The position numbers and the translations under genes are program-made. Positions 52,861 to 61,233 of a stretch of 64,000 bases of DNA are shown one piece after another. The notes below the pieces were generated by a model, which saw only the letters and a list, made by a program, of their open reading frames with translations, searched no databases and was not told the DNA's origin. The stretch is from NCBI GenBank assembly GCA_016286385.1, contig JAEESO010000001.1:1-64000 (forward strand), read 5' to 3'. Origin of the DNA: Bacteroidales bacterium. GTDB lineage: Bacteria; Bacteroidota; Bacteroidia; Bacteroidales; UBA932. Within the stretch, counting starts at the first letter, position 1; every line of letters starts with the position of its first letter.

Positions 52861-52973
52861 GGTGGGAGGGTTATATTCACAAAACGTCGCTTCGCGACCC
52901 CTCCCACTTCGTGGGCCCCTCCCTCTTATGCGGCCGAGGGTGGCCACAGTTTTGTGAATATAACCCTCCTACC
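52861..52973. repeat. Inverted-repeat hairpin element overlapping the rsmG stop
   Basis: Arms at 52861-52885 and 52949-52973 match at 24 of 25 positions (GGTGGGAGGGTTATATTCAC start). The 63-nt centre holds the smaller hairpins GTCGCTTCGCGAC and CCCACTTCGTGGG. The right arm includes the rsmG stop codon, so it probably terminates rsmG transcription. The design resembles the element at 39803-39943. Confidence 0.85.
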
Positions 52974-53622
52974 TTTCAATATGTATCACAAGCTTCCCGT
53001 CATAGTAGGAATCCTGCAGCCAGGAGGATACGGGCCAGGTGTGGACGGAGCCGCGGGGAAGGTGGTATCGGCCCATAACAGCGGCAATTTCCTCTGAAAC
53101 GTCCCCGCCTTTGAGGTAGAGGATGCCCTTGTCATAGGAGCCTTTCACCCAGGGATAGAAGTCCGGAAGGGATGCTACTGCACGTGATACAACATAGTCA
53201 AAACTGCGCCCCAGGGACTCTGCGCGGGCGTTTACAACCTGCACATTTGACAACTCAAGCGCGGAAGAAACGGCAGACGCTACAATGGTTTTCTTCCCCA
53301 CGGAATCACAAAGGGTAAACTGCGCAGAAGGGAATAGAATTGCCAGCGGTATTCCCGGAAAACCGCCGCCGGTGCCAAGGTCCAGCACGGAAGCAGAGGA
53401 GAAGGACTCATAAAGCCCCGGCACTGTAAGAAGATACCTTGCAATGGCCAGCGAATGCAGCACATGGTGCTCGTAGACAGAGTCGATATCCTTGCGGGAA
53501 ATCACATTTATCTTGGCGTTCCACTCCCGGTACAGGCCATCCAGAGCCTCAAAGCGCTCCCTCTGAATATCAGTGAGCGCGAAGTCCTTCTGAACAAACG
53601 ATATAAAGTCCTGAAAACTCAT
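52969..53622 (-). CDS. rsmG: 16S rRNA (guanine527-N7)-methyltransferase
   Basis: 217 residues. REWNAKINVISRKDID and YEHHVLHSLAI lead into the SAM loop VLDLGTGGGFPGIPLAI, then FTLCDSVGKKTIV and VVSRAVASLPDFYPWV, all in RsmG order. It methylates G527 of 16S rRNA. It overlaps the sigma-factor gene by four bases (ATGA) and is the last gene of the polA operon. Confidence 0.95.
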   Translation of the reverse strand: MSFQDFISFVQKDFALTDIQRERFEALDGLYREWNAKINVISRKDIDSVYEHHVLHSLAIARYLLTVPGLYESFSSASVLDLGTGGGFPGIPLAILFPSAQFTLCDSVGKKTIVASAVSSALELSNVQVVNARAESLGRSFDYVVSRAVASLPDFYPWVKGSYDKGILYLKGGDVSEEIAAVMGRYHLPRGSVHTWPVSSWLQDSYYDGKLVIHIER

Positions 53623-54188
53623 TCCACTTCCCCCCTGAGCATCATCTGGGCCAGGTGCTGCTTGCCTCTGCGAATACGTGTACGGACAGTGTTGAGCTCC
53701 AACCCCAGCTCCTGCGCAATTTCCTCGTACTCAAGTTCTTCTATCATATACTTTATCATCACGTCCTTGTACAGGGACGGAAGTTCATCTATGAACTGCA
53801 TAAGCCGCTGATGGACTTCGTCGTTGATGATCTCTTCCTCCGGCGTGGTGTCCGTAAGCTCCGCGCTGGAAGGGTCTCCCTCCGTAGCCTTGTGGAGGAT
53901 GCCCTCCTTCTTGTGGTCTTCCCGCTGGATGCTTGAAAGATGGTCAAGCGCCGTGCGGGTGGCGATGGTAAGGAGCCACGGCCTGAATTCCCGCGTCATG
54001 TCAAAGGCCGATAGCGCCGAAAACGCCTTCTGGAAGCTCTCTGACACAACATCGTCCACATCGGCCTTCCATTTGAAATAGCCGCTCACACGGCCGCGGA
54101 CGGAGGGCTCGTGGATTTGATAGAGCATACGGTAGGCCATCTGGTCTCCGGCTATTGCCCTCTGTATTAAGTCTTTTTCGTTTTCCAT
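53619..54188 (-). CDS. ECF-type RNA polymerase sigma factor
   Basis: 189 residues from the ATG at 54188, which shares one base with the polA stop (TGATG). Region 2: YQIHEPSVRGRVSGYFKWKADVDDVVSESF, with FRPWLLTIATRTALDHL. Region 4: LPSLYKDVMIKYMIEELEYEEIAQELGLELNTVRTRIRRGKQ (read as consecutive motifs). No anti-sigma gene is adjacent, which is unusual for the class. Coupling between polA and rsmG suggests it follows growth-linked expression. Confidence 0.9.
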   Translation of the reverse strand: MENEKDLIQRAIAGDQMAYRMLYQIHEPSVRGRVSGYFKWKADVDDVVSESFQKAFSALSAFDMTREFRPWLLTIATRTALDHLSSIQREDHKKEGILHKATEGDPSSAELTDTTPEEEIINDEVHQRLMQFIDELPSLYKDVMIKYMIEELEYEEIAQELGLELNTVRTRIRRGKQHLAQMMLRGEVE

Positions 54189-56860
54189 CAGTGTGCCTCC
54201 AGCCAGTTGGTGCCGGCCGAACACTCAACCGTGAGCGGCACGGACAGTTTGATTACGTTTTCCATCACCTCCGTGACCATTGCCTTAAGGGCGGGAACCT
54301 CCGAGGGAATGGCGTCAAAGAGGAGTTCGTCGTGGATCTGCAGCACCATTTTGGAGCGGAAACCGCCCTCCTTGAGCCGCGCGGCCACGCCTATCATGGC
54401 AAGTTTTATTATATCGGCCGATGTCCCCTGGATGGGCGCATTAACGGCATTTCTCTCTGCCAGGGCACGGACGGTGGCGTTACGGGCATGGATGTCCGGG
54501 AGGTACCTGCGACGGCCGAAAAGCGTTTCCACATACCCGTGCTCCCGCGCAAATGCGATGGACGAATCAATGAAACTGCGGATAGCAGGGAATGACGCAA
54601 AATAGTCCTCTATGAGGCTCTTTGCAGCGCTTCTGGACACCCCCAGCCGCTGCGCCAGGCCGAAGGACGATATCCCGTACATTATCCCGAAGTTGGCGGT
54701 CTTGGCCTGGCCCCTCTGCTCACGCGTGACCTCCTCCACGGGGATTCCGAAGATCTTTGCAGCAGTGGCGGCGTGAACGTCCTGGCCGTCGCGGAAGGCC
54801 TTGCAGAGGTGTTCGTCGCCGCTCAGATGGGCCATGATCCTAAGCTCAATCTGGGAATAGTCGGCCGATACTATCACTCCGTCCGGCGTTCCCGGCACAA
54901 AGGCTTTACGTATCTCCTTGCCGCGCTCCGTGCGCACCGGGATGTTCTGGAGGTTGGGGTTGGAGCTGGAAAGACGCCCGGTGGCGGTAAGGGCCTGATT
55001 GAAGGTGGTGTGGACACGGGCATCGGCCTCACTCACGTAAGAGGGGAATGGCTCTATGTACGTGGAAAGGAGCTTTTTGACGGCCCTGAATTCCAGGATT
55101 TCATTCACTATGGGGTGGCGGTCTGAAATCTCCGAGAGCGTTGCCTCGTCCGTGGAGTACTGGCCCCTGGCGCTCTTTTTGGCCTTGGGGTCCAGGCGGA
55201 GTTTCTCAAAGAGGATGTCTCCAACCTGCTTGGGGGAAGATATGTTGAGCCCTGGTTCTCCGGCCATTTCCCTGATGCGGGCCTCCCTCTCTACAAGTTC
55301 CACCCTCAGGGAATCGGCAAAGTGCGAAAGCTGCCTCAGGTCCACCTTCACGCCGTCCCTTTCCATCTTAGCAAGCACCTTGGAAAGAGGCTCTTCCATC
55401 TTATCGTAAAAGTCCGGAAGGTCCTTCCGGAGGGCATCCCCAAGAAGCACCATTGCCGCGGTTTCAAGGCTGCGGGAAGGCTCATCCTCATCCGGGATAT
55501 CGTCAAAGAGAGAGCCTGTTGAGACCTTCTCCGGAGCCGCCTCAAAGTCAATGCCCAGGATGGTCTTGGAAAGTTCCGCGGGGTTGTGGCTGCGCTCAGG
55601 GTCAATTACATAGTGCATAAGGCGGACATCGTTCCAGTGCCCTTCAAGGCCGATACCATCTGCCGCCAGGACATTGGAAGCCTTCTTGAGGTCATCTCCG
55701 TATTTCTCAATGGAAGCGTCTTCCAGAAGGGCCTTGAGAGATTGCCGGTCGGGGCCGGCAATGACGGAGCAGGCTGCCGCCTTGCCGTCACTGAGCGTAA
55801 TCTTCTTTCCGGAAACCACGATGCCGAGTTTGGCAGGGTGACTGGCGATAAGCTCAGGGAGGGAAATATCTTTTACCTCCGGGACGGGAGATTTCTCCGC
55901 TACGCCTTCGGCTCCGGTCGAAATGACAGAATGGGTGCCTTGGCCTCCGGCGGAAATGACAGGGCCGAACACTGTGGAATCATCGGCCATAATATGCCCC
56001 TGCAGGAAGCGTTTCAGCGAACTGAACTCATAGAAATCAAACAGCTGGGCAAGCTTCCCCTGGAAGTTTCCGGAGTAGGCCATATCTTCCAGCGTCACTG
56101 GAAGTTCCATATCCGTCTTGATGGTCACAAGGGCCTTGGAAAGGGCCATATGCGGCCGTGCCTCCTCAAATTGGGCCTGCTGCCGGGGCGTTAGTTCCGT
56201 CAGGTGCTCGTAGATGCTCTCCAGGGTACCGTATTTTGCAATCAGTTTTGCGGCCCCAACCTCTCCCACGCCGTTTACGCCGGGGACGTTATCGGCCGTA
56301 TCTCCGCAGATTGCAAGCATATCAATTACCTGCGAAGGCTCACTGATGCCCCATTTCTCGCAGAGCTGCTGTACTCCCACAAGTTCGCTCTCAGAGCCCG
56401 CTTTTCCGGGCTTAAGCTGGAAGCAGTGAGGGCCGATTAACTGCCCGTAATCCTTATCCGGGGTTACCATGAAAACGTCCAGGGATGGCCCGGCGTTTTG
56501 GGTGGCTATCGAGCCCAGGACGTCATCGGCCTCAAAGCCGGGGATCATCACAACGGGTATATTCATAGCCTGAACCAGCTCTGTGAGCGGCTCCAGGGCA
56601 TCTATGATAAGCTGCGGGGTAGGGGGACGGGTGCCTTTGTATGCCGGGTACATCTCATTGCGGAACGTGCCGCCCGGGGGGTCGAAGGCGACGGCAACGT
56701 GAGTTGGCTCCTCCCGGCCGAACATCTCAAGAAGGTACTTTGTGAACCCGTAGAGGATTGACATATCGGCCCCTTTGGAGTTAATCATGGGCCGGCGGAG
56801 GAACGCGTAGTACATTTTGAACACCAGCGCGTGCCCGTCTATGAGTAAGAGTTTTGCCAT
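54188..56860 (-). CDS. polA: DNA polymerase I
   Basis: 890 residues from the ATG at 56860. 5' nuclease domain (residues 1-290): LLLIDGHALVFKMYYAF, FEADDVLGSIA, TPDKDYGQLI, GDTADNVPGVNGVGEVGAAKLI. The middle domain (about 330-490) lacks the D-x-E exonuclease motif, so proofreading is probably lost. Polymerase domain: SADYSQIELRIMAHLSGDEHL, KTANFGIMYGIS, LQIHDELLFD. The linker near residues 300-335 is encoded by repeat-like DNA. It is first in an operon with the sigma factor and rsmG. Confidence 0.95.
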   Translation of the reverse strand: MAKLLLIDGHALVFKMYYAFLRRPMINSKGADMSILYGFTKYLLEMFGREEPTHVAVAFDPPGGTFRNEMYPAYKGTRPPTPQLIIDALEPLTELVQAMNIPVVMIPGFEADDVLGSIATQNAGPSLDVFMVTPDKDYGQLIGPHCFQLKPGKAGSESELVGVQQLCEKWGISEPSQVIDMLAICGDTADNVPGVNGVGEVGAAKLIAKYGTLESIYEHLTELTPRQQAQFEEARPHMALSKALVTIKTDMELPVTLEDMAYSGNFQGKLAQLFDFYEFSSLKRFLQGHIMADDSTVFGPVISAGGQGTHSVISTGAEGVAEKSPVPEVKDISLPELIASHPAKLGIVVSGKKITLSDGKAAACSVIAGPDRQSLKALLEDASIEKYGDDLKKASNVLAADGIGLEGHWNDVRLMHYVIDPERSHNPAELSKTILGIDFEAAPEKVSTGSLFDDIPDEDEPSRSLETAAMVLLGDALRKDLPDFYDKMEEPLSKVLAKMERDGVKVDLRQLSHFADSLRVELVEREARIREMAGEPGLNISSPKQVGDILFEKLRLDPKAKKSARGQYSTDEATLSEISDRHPIVNEILEFRAVKKLLSTYIEPFPSYVSEADARVHTTFNQALTATGRLSSSNPNLQNIPVRTERGKEIRKAFVPGTPDGVIVSADYSQIELRIMAHLSGDEHLCKAFRDGQDVHAATAAKIFGIPVEEVTREQRGQAKTANFGIMYGISSFGLAQRLGVSRSAAKSLIEDYFASFPAIRSFIDSSIAFAREHGYVETLFGRRRYLPDIHARNATVRALAERNAVNAPIQGTSADIIKLAMIGVAARLKEGGFRSKMVLQIHDELLFDAIPSEVPALKAMVTEVMENVIKLSVPLTVECSAGTNWLEAH

Positions 56861-56866
56861 AGACTC

Positions 56867-56896
56867 CAAAGATACAAATAAAAATGATTAACTTTA
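56867..56896. promoter_or_regulatory. Divergent -7 boxes of polA and the phosphodiesterase gene
   Basis: Minus TATCTTTG (56867-56874) is 6 nt from the polA ATG. Plus TAACTTTA (56889-56896) is 4 nt from the ATG at 56901. Both transcripts would be nearly leaderless. Confidence 0.5.
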
Positions 56897-56900
56897 CGGT

Positions 56901-57653
56901 ATGAGAAAAATTGTTTTCGCTTTGGCGGCACTTCTGGTGACCGTTCCCATAATGGCCCAGAAGGTCTGCGCCCACCGCGGCTTCTGGGAGTGTGAGGAGG
57001 CCCGTTATGCCCAGAATTCCATAGCGTCCCTCCGTCTTGCCCAGGAGGGCGGCTTCTGGGGCAGCGAGTTTGACGTCCACCTCACCGCAGATTCCGTGGT
57101 GGTGGTTAATCACGACGCTTCCCTTAACGGCATTCCCATCCATACAAGCACTTACAGGGAACTCCTGAAGACCCGCCTTCCAAACGGTGAAACTATCCCC
57201 ACGCTTAACGAATACCTGCACCAGGGGGCAGAATCGGCCTGTATGCTGGTGCTGGAAATAAAGCCTCAGGATACCGTAGAGGCCACTTTGGAACTTGCCC
57301 GCCGCTGCGTGTGGCAACTGAAAGCCCACGGCCTTCTGGACCCGGAGCGGGTGATGTTCATCTCGTTCAGTTACGATGCCTGCAAATGGATTGCCGCCAA
57401 CCTCCCCGGTTTCCAGAACCAGTATCTGGAAGGTGTGGTGGAGCCTGAACAGATCAAGGCCGATGGCATCAGCGGCATCGACTATAACTGGGTTGCATTC
57501 CATAAGCACCCGGACTGGGTGGCCCGCGCCCACGCCCTCGGCCTTACCGTGAATGTCTGGACTGTGGATGACCCCGAGGAGATGCGCTATCTCCGTGAGC
57601 TGGGGGTGGATGTCATCACTACCAATCGGCCTAAAATTCTACAGTCACTTTAA
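56901..57653 (+). CDS. Glycerophosphodiester phosphodiesterase, exported
   Basis: 250 residues with a signal peptide ending PIMAQ. GDPD motifs: CAHRGFWE (active-site His-Arg), GSEFDVHLTADSVVVVNHD (metal-binding Glu/Asp and catalytic His), LEIKPQD, and the C-terminal TVNVWTVDDPEEMRYLRELGVDVITTNRP. It should cleave glycerophosphodiesters in the periplasm to glycerol-3-phosphate and an alcohol. Its last 23 nt overlap the convergent GH89 fusion gene. Confidence 0.93.
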   Translation: MRKIVFALAALLVTVPIMAQKVCAHRGFWECEEARYAQNSIASLRLAQEGGFWGSEFDVHLTADSVVVVNHDASLNGIPIHTSTYRELLKTRLPNGETIPTLNEYLHQGAESACMLVLEIKPQDTVEATLELARRCVWQLKAHGLLDPERVMFISFSYDACKWIAANLPGFQNQYLEGVVEPEQIKADGISGIDYNWVAFHKHPDWVARAHALGLTVNVWTVDDPEEMRYLRELGVDVITTNRPKILQSL

Positions 57654-60342
57654 CCGGGAAGTGGTCTGAAAGAAGGCCGGCGGTGGTGACAACGGATGCC
57701 GATACCACCCGCACCGGGGCGGCATCCTTAAGCGCAAAGATGTAGTCTATGCAGCCGTGAGGATCATCTGAGGAGTAGGTGAAATCAGTGCCGGAAAGCC
57801 TTTCCCATTTTTCTTCCATAAGGCTCATTACTTCTGATTCCGGCCTGGAATTGAAGTCTCCGCAAAGGAATACCGGCTTGAGGGTACCGTAGTAATGGTC
57901 CCGGAACCACTCATTGATAAAGCGAACCTGTTCCATCCTTGCCTCACTGCTCACGTGGTCCAGATGGACAGATGCAAAAACGCATTCAGAGGTTTCCACA
58001 ACGGCCATCGAGCGGGGTTCTGCGCCTCCGGCAACGGGCAGCGCCACGGTGAAGGCTGTTTCAAGAGGCTCCTTTGACAGCACCCCGTTACCGTATGCCC
58101 CGCCGACAAAAGGGAACGCGCGGGCAAAGTGGAAAGGCCGCCCGTCAATGGCCTTGGAAAGCGCTTCCAACTGGAACTCCTGAGACCTCCTGTTGCAACT
58201 GTCAAGTTCCTGTATGGCGGCAAGCGATGCACTTTCCACAACTGAAGCAATGCCATCAGTTCCGTGCCGGACGTTATATGTCATCAGGTCCAGAGACTGA
58301 AGAGCCGGTGCGTGGCGGAAGAGCCTTAGTTCAAGTTCCCGGCATTCACGGTCAAACGCTTCCGGATCAAAGGACTTTCCTGAACGCAGACAATCCAGAT
58401 GCGTATTAATGAAGAGTTCCCAGCGTGGAAGGTAATAGGCCCTTGTAAGTCCGCTCCAGGCCCTTGACGCGTAGTCCCCGAGGTTCTCCGTGTTGCCCCA
58501 GCGTGTGATAAGGTGCCAGGCATTGTCCCTGAAACCACCCCATGAATCGGCCTCCTGCAGCCATTTTTCCGCCCGAAACTGCGGGAGCGTGTATGCCAGG
58601 GAGTCAATCTCCAGCATAAGCGCCTTCATAGAGTCTCCAATTAATTGGGCCGATAAAATGTTACCGTCACGGCACGCAGCCACAAACTCATCCCTCAGCG
58701 CCGCAAAGCGGTTCCCTCTCACCTGGATGCCAAGGGTTACTGCATCGGCCTTCCAGGCGGCTAAATCCGACGGATTCTCCAGAAGACGGCCGTACTGCCT
58801 CTCAAGGGTAGCAGGATCATAAGGAGTGGTGTGGTTCACCCTCCAACTGGCGTGGCCTTCGTCGGACGGCCTGCCGCAAAAGAGCATCCCTTCAGAGAAA
58901 GAGCCGCGGACGTAGATGCTATCGGCCATATCTTTCCAGAAACCTGCAGGGCTGCCCCGCCTGGAATCAAGCCCGGACAGCCACTCATTATCTGGCAGAG
59001 AAGGCTCCCAGGCCCTTTCCATCACGTACTCATACAGCCAGCGGTTAATGCCAAAGGCCTCCAGCGTACAGCCTATTCCTGATGCGCCGCCGGAGGAAAG
59101 AGCCTCCGAGATGCGCTCACTTTCCTTCCGGAAAGGCCCCGCAAGGCGCGTATTTCCGCCGAAGTTCCCAAGATAGCAGAAGATATAAGGCTGCCCGTAA
59201 AAACCGTCTGTAAAGGTCCATACTGGCGTATGTTCCGTGTAATAATCCAGAAGTATGACCTTACCCCGGGGCACTGCCTGAAGATATGCCTTCACGTTTT
59301 CCGGCGTCCAGTGCTTCCGGTCATAGTGGAAAAGCCAGCCCATCTGGAGCCAGACGGCATTGGTATCTGCCGCCGCCAGTGACTCATAGGCCGATTCTCC
59401 TATTGCCGCCAGTGTTTCCGGGTCCCAGGAAGGCGCTTCAACCTCGTTGAAAAGGTCCATCCCATAGATGTGGTCAGTGCCGAAAATCTTTTCCTGCGCT
59501 GATAGAAACTCCTTCTCAATCACTCCATACAGGGAATCCGTGGGAGAGAGGAAATGGCAGAGGTTTTCCTTGGGGAAGCCGCCCCAGCGGGACACGTCCG
59601 TTATCCTGGCCTGAGGATAAATCTCCTTCAGCGCCTCCGGCACGTGGCCGTTGAAGGCCGGCAGGACGGGCTTCATTCCAAGGGCTCTCTCACGCTTAAG
59701 AATCTGTTTCTGGAGTTCCACCTGGCCGTCTATCCATTCCTGAGGCAGGGGACCGTCCTCTCCGTCAATATTGCACATACGGTTCCAGGGAAGATGGGCT
59801 GGCCCCGTGAACCATGCCCGGATTTCATCGTCCGTAAGGCCGTGGAAGCGCAGAACTTCCTGCCACACTGCTTCCTCGCCGGTTATTGCCAGGGGAAGGT
59901 TTACTCCGTTAAGAGCCATCCAGTCTATGAGCCTTTCCCACTGCGGCCAGTCCCACCAGGGGAATTCGTAGCCGAAAGTGCAGTAGTTGAGGAAGAACCG
60001 GTAGGGGACAAGGGCGTGCCCGCTCACAGGCTCAGGCACAGCGGGCTGCACCGCAGGCACTTCCACCGGGTCTGAGGCGTACCAGGAGACGTCGGCCTTG
60101 CAATAATCCTTGATGAACCTGTTAAGCGCAACGGCCATTGCATTTGCCGAAGCCCCTTCAATCACAAGCCTTCCGCCCTTAGAGTAGAAGGAGTAACTTT
60201 CCGTGGTATCGGCCTTTTCCTTGAAAGATATGCTATACCCTGGCAAAATGCGCCCCGCAAGGTCCCTCGCGGCCCTTTCGGCCGGTGTGCTGCAGCCCCA
60301 TAGCAGGGCCACCATGACAAATAATAAGACTGTCTTTTTCAT
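57631..60342 (-). CDS. GH89 alpha-N-acetylglucosaminidase fused to an EEP-superfamily domain
   Basis: 903 residues from the ATG at 60342; the -7 box 6 nt upstream excludes the longer frame. Lipobox LLWGC. Residues about 20-680 are GH89 (NAGLU): NYCTFGYEFPWWDWPQWERLIDW (as two motifs), NGVNLPLAITGEEAVWQEV, acid/base region MDLFNEVEAPSWD, nucleophile region GCTLEAFGINRW. Residues about 684-903 form an endonuclease/exonuclease/phosphatase domain: LMTYNVRHGTDG, AAIQELDSCN, FASVHLDHV, LCGDFNSRPES, CIDYIFAL, LLSDHFPV. All metal and catalytic positions of that fold seem kept. The joint is continuous with no frame break. The physiological target is unknown; phosphorylated or lipid-linked amino sugars would fit both domains. 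Confidence 0.85.
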   Translation of the reverse strand: MKKTVLLFVMVALLWGCSTPAERAARDLAGRILPGYSISFKEKADTTESYSFYSKGGRLVIEGASANAMAVALNRFIKDYCKADVSWYASDPVEVPAVQPAVPEPVSGHALVPYRFFLNYCTFGYEFPWWDWPQWERLIDWMALNGVNLPLAITGEEAVWQEVLRFHGLTDDEIRAWFTGPAHLPWNRMCNIDGEDGPLPQEWIDGQVELQKQILKRERALGMKPVLPAFNGHVPEALKEIYPQARITDVSRWGGFPKENLCHFLSPTDSLYGVIEKEFLSAQEKIFGTDHIYGMDLFNEVEAPSWDPETLAAIGESAYESLAAADTNAVWLQMGWLFHYDRKHWTPENVKAYLQAVPRGKVILLDYYTEHTPVWTFTDGFYGQPYIFCYLGNFGGNTRLAGPFRKESERISEALSSGGASGIGCTLEAFGINRWLYEYVMERAWEPSLPDNEWLSGLDSRRGSPAGFWKDMADSIYVRGSFSEGMLFCGRPSDEGHASWRVNHTTPYDPATLERQYGRLLENPSDLAAWKADAVTLGIQVRGNRFAALRDEFVAACRDGNILSAQLIGDSMKALMLEIDSLAYTLPQFRAEKWLQEADSWGGFRDNAWHLITRWGNTENLGDYASRAWSGLTRAYYLPRWELFINTHLDCLRSGKSFDPEAFDRECRELELRLFRHAPALQSLDLMTYNVRHGTDGIASVVESASLAAIQELDSCNRRSQEFQLEALSKAIDGRPFHFARAFPFVGGAYGNGVLSKEPLETAFTVALPVAGGAEPRSMAVVETSECVFASVHLDHVSSEARMEQVRFINEWFRDHYYGTLKPVFLCGDFNSRPESEVMSLMEEKWERLSGTDFTYSSDDPHGCIDYIFALKDAAPVRVVSASVVTTAGLLSDHFPVKVTVEF

Positions 60343-60348
60343 CCTACC

Positions 60349-60356
60349 CAAAGATA
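60349..60356 (-). promoter_or_regulatory. -7 box 6 nt before the GH89 fusion ATG
   Basis: TATCTTTG followed by GGTAGG and the ATG. It decides the start and implies an almost leaderless mRNA. Confidence 0.55.
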
Positions 60357-60366
60357 CAAAAAAAGC

Positions 60367-60466
60367 GGTACTCGCCAAGCACATTTTGGCCTCAAAACGT
60401 GCATCCCTAGTACCAATCGGTACTTGCCGAGCACATTTTTGACCCAAAACGTGTACGTTCAGTACC
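60367..60466. repeat. Two 48-bp units with GGTACT...AGTACC ends
   Basis: Units at 60367-60414 and 60419-60466 match at about 37 of 48 positions. Each starts GGTACT and ends AGTACC (mutually complementary) and contains AGCACATTTT and AAAACGTG. They sit just upstream of the GH89 fusion promoter and could be a double operator or paired hairpins. Confidence 0.7.
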
Positions 60467-60478
60467 GGCATAAGCTTA

Positions 60479-60514
60479 AAACAAACAGGGCAACCCTCTG
60501 TGGGGCTGCCCTGA
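60479..60514 (-). terminator. Terminator after hepT, copy 1
   Basis: On the minus strand AGGGCAGCCCC pairs with GGGTTGCCCT, followed by a T-rich tail. The 36 bp are identical to 61176-61211. Confidence 0.75.
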
Positions 60515-60518
60515 GTCG

Positions 60519-60860
60519 TTATTGGTTGATGATATCTTGAATCTCGGATTTAATGACGGGCAAATCTTGCTGGAGGGTTGCCCATATTATTGATTTATTG
60601 ACTTTGTCATACCCGTGGACTATACGGTTTCTCAAACCATATAATTCATGCCAAGGTACACTTGGATGCAGGTTATAGAAATCATCAGAAAGCAAATTGA
60701 CTTTTTCTCCAATTTGAATAAATTCAAGGCAAATGGCATTATAGTCCTTCAGGTTATTGAGAAAAGACTCTTCAGTTGTTGTCAGTAGAAGCGATTCAAT
60801 ATTGGAGATATTGTCCAAAATCCTTCTGAGGACTGATGTGTTGTCTTCAAACTGCTTCAT
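60519..60860 (-). CDS. hepT: HEPN-domain toxin (HepT, DUF86)
   Basis: 113 residues from the ATG at 60860, which overlaps the end of the nucleotidyltransferase gene. A four-helix HEPN fold with the RNase motif R-x4-H in LRNRIVHGYDK and the preceding PWHELYGL segment. In MntA/HepT modules this protein is an RNA-cutting toxin kept inactive by AMP addition from its partner. It is AT-rich compared with flanking genes. The upstream ATG at 60917 lies inside mntA and is less likely. Confidence 0.9.
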   Translation of the reverse strand: MKQFEDNTSVLRRILDNISNIESLLLTTTEESFLNNLKDYNAICLEFIQIGEKVNLLSDDFYNLHPSVPWHELYGLRNRIVHGYDKVNKSIIWATLQQDLPVIKSEIQDIINQ

Positions 60861-61146
60861 AGAACAAGATTTTGTCTTTTTCGGCACTTTCCCTGGCAAA
60901 GTCTTCCAGACATTCATCCTCTATGAGGTCTACCGGCCTCTTTGTTGCCTTCTCCAGTTTTGTCTGGATTTTGAGGAATCCCAGCATGGTGAGGTCGTTG
61001 GGAGCCATCTCTACAAGAATATCTATGTCGCTGGAACTGGTTTCCTGTCCTCTTGCATACGATCCAAACAGCCAGGCTCTATTTACTGGCTCATTGGAAA
61101 GGACATATCTTATTTTGTCCAAAAGTATGCTGGTTGACACATTCAT
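60847..61146 (-). CDS. mntA: MNT-domain antitoxin nucleotidyltransferase (MntA)
   Basis: 99 residues from the ATG at 61146, 5 nt after the box TACTTTTG (61152-61159). The nucleotidyltransferase motif is AWLFGSYARGQETSSSDIDI followed by LVE, with the two metal-binding Asp. It is the antitoxin that AMPylates HepT. It overlaps hepT by 14 nt. Confidence 0.9.
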   Translation of the reverse strand: MNVSTSILLDKIRYVLSNEPVNRAWLFGSYARGQETSSSDIDILVEMAPNDLTMLGFLKIQTKLEKATKRPVDLIEDECLEDFARESAEKDKILFYEAV

Positions 61147-61175
61147 ATCTGCAAAAGTAAACAAAAGAATTGTAA

Positions 61176-61211
61176 AAACAAACAGGGCAACCCTCTGTGG
61201 GGCTGCCCTGA
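61176..61211 (-). terminator. Terminator after the modular lipoprotein, copy 2
   Basis: Identical 36 bp to copy 1. It lies 23 nt after the lipoprotein stop and ends 17 nt before the mntA promoter box. Confidence 0.75.
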
Positions 61212-61233
61212 AAGTGTGGTATAGCAGTTGAGA

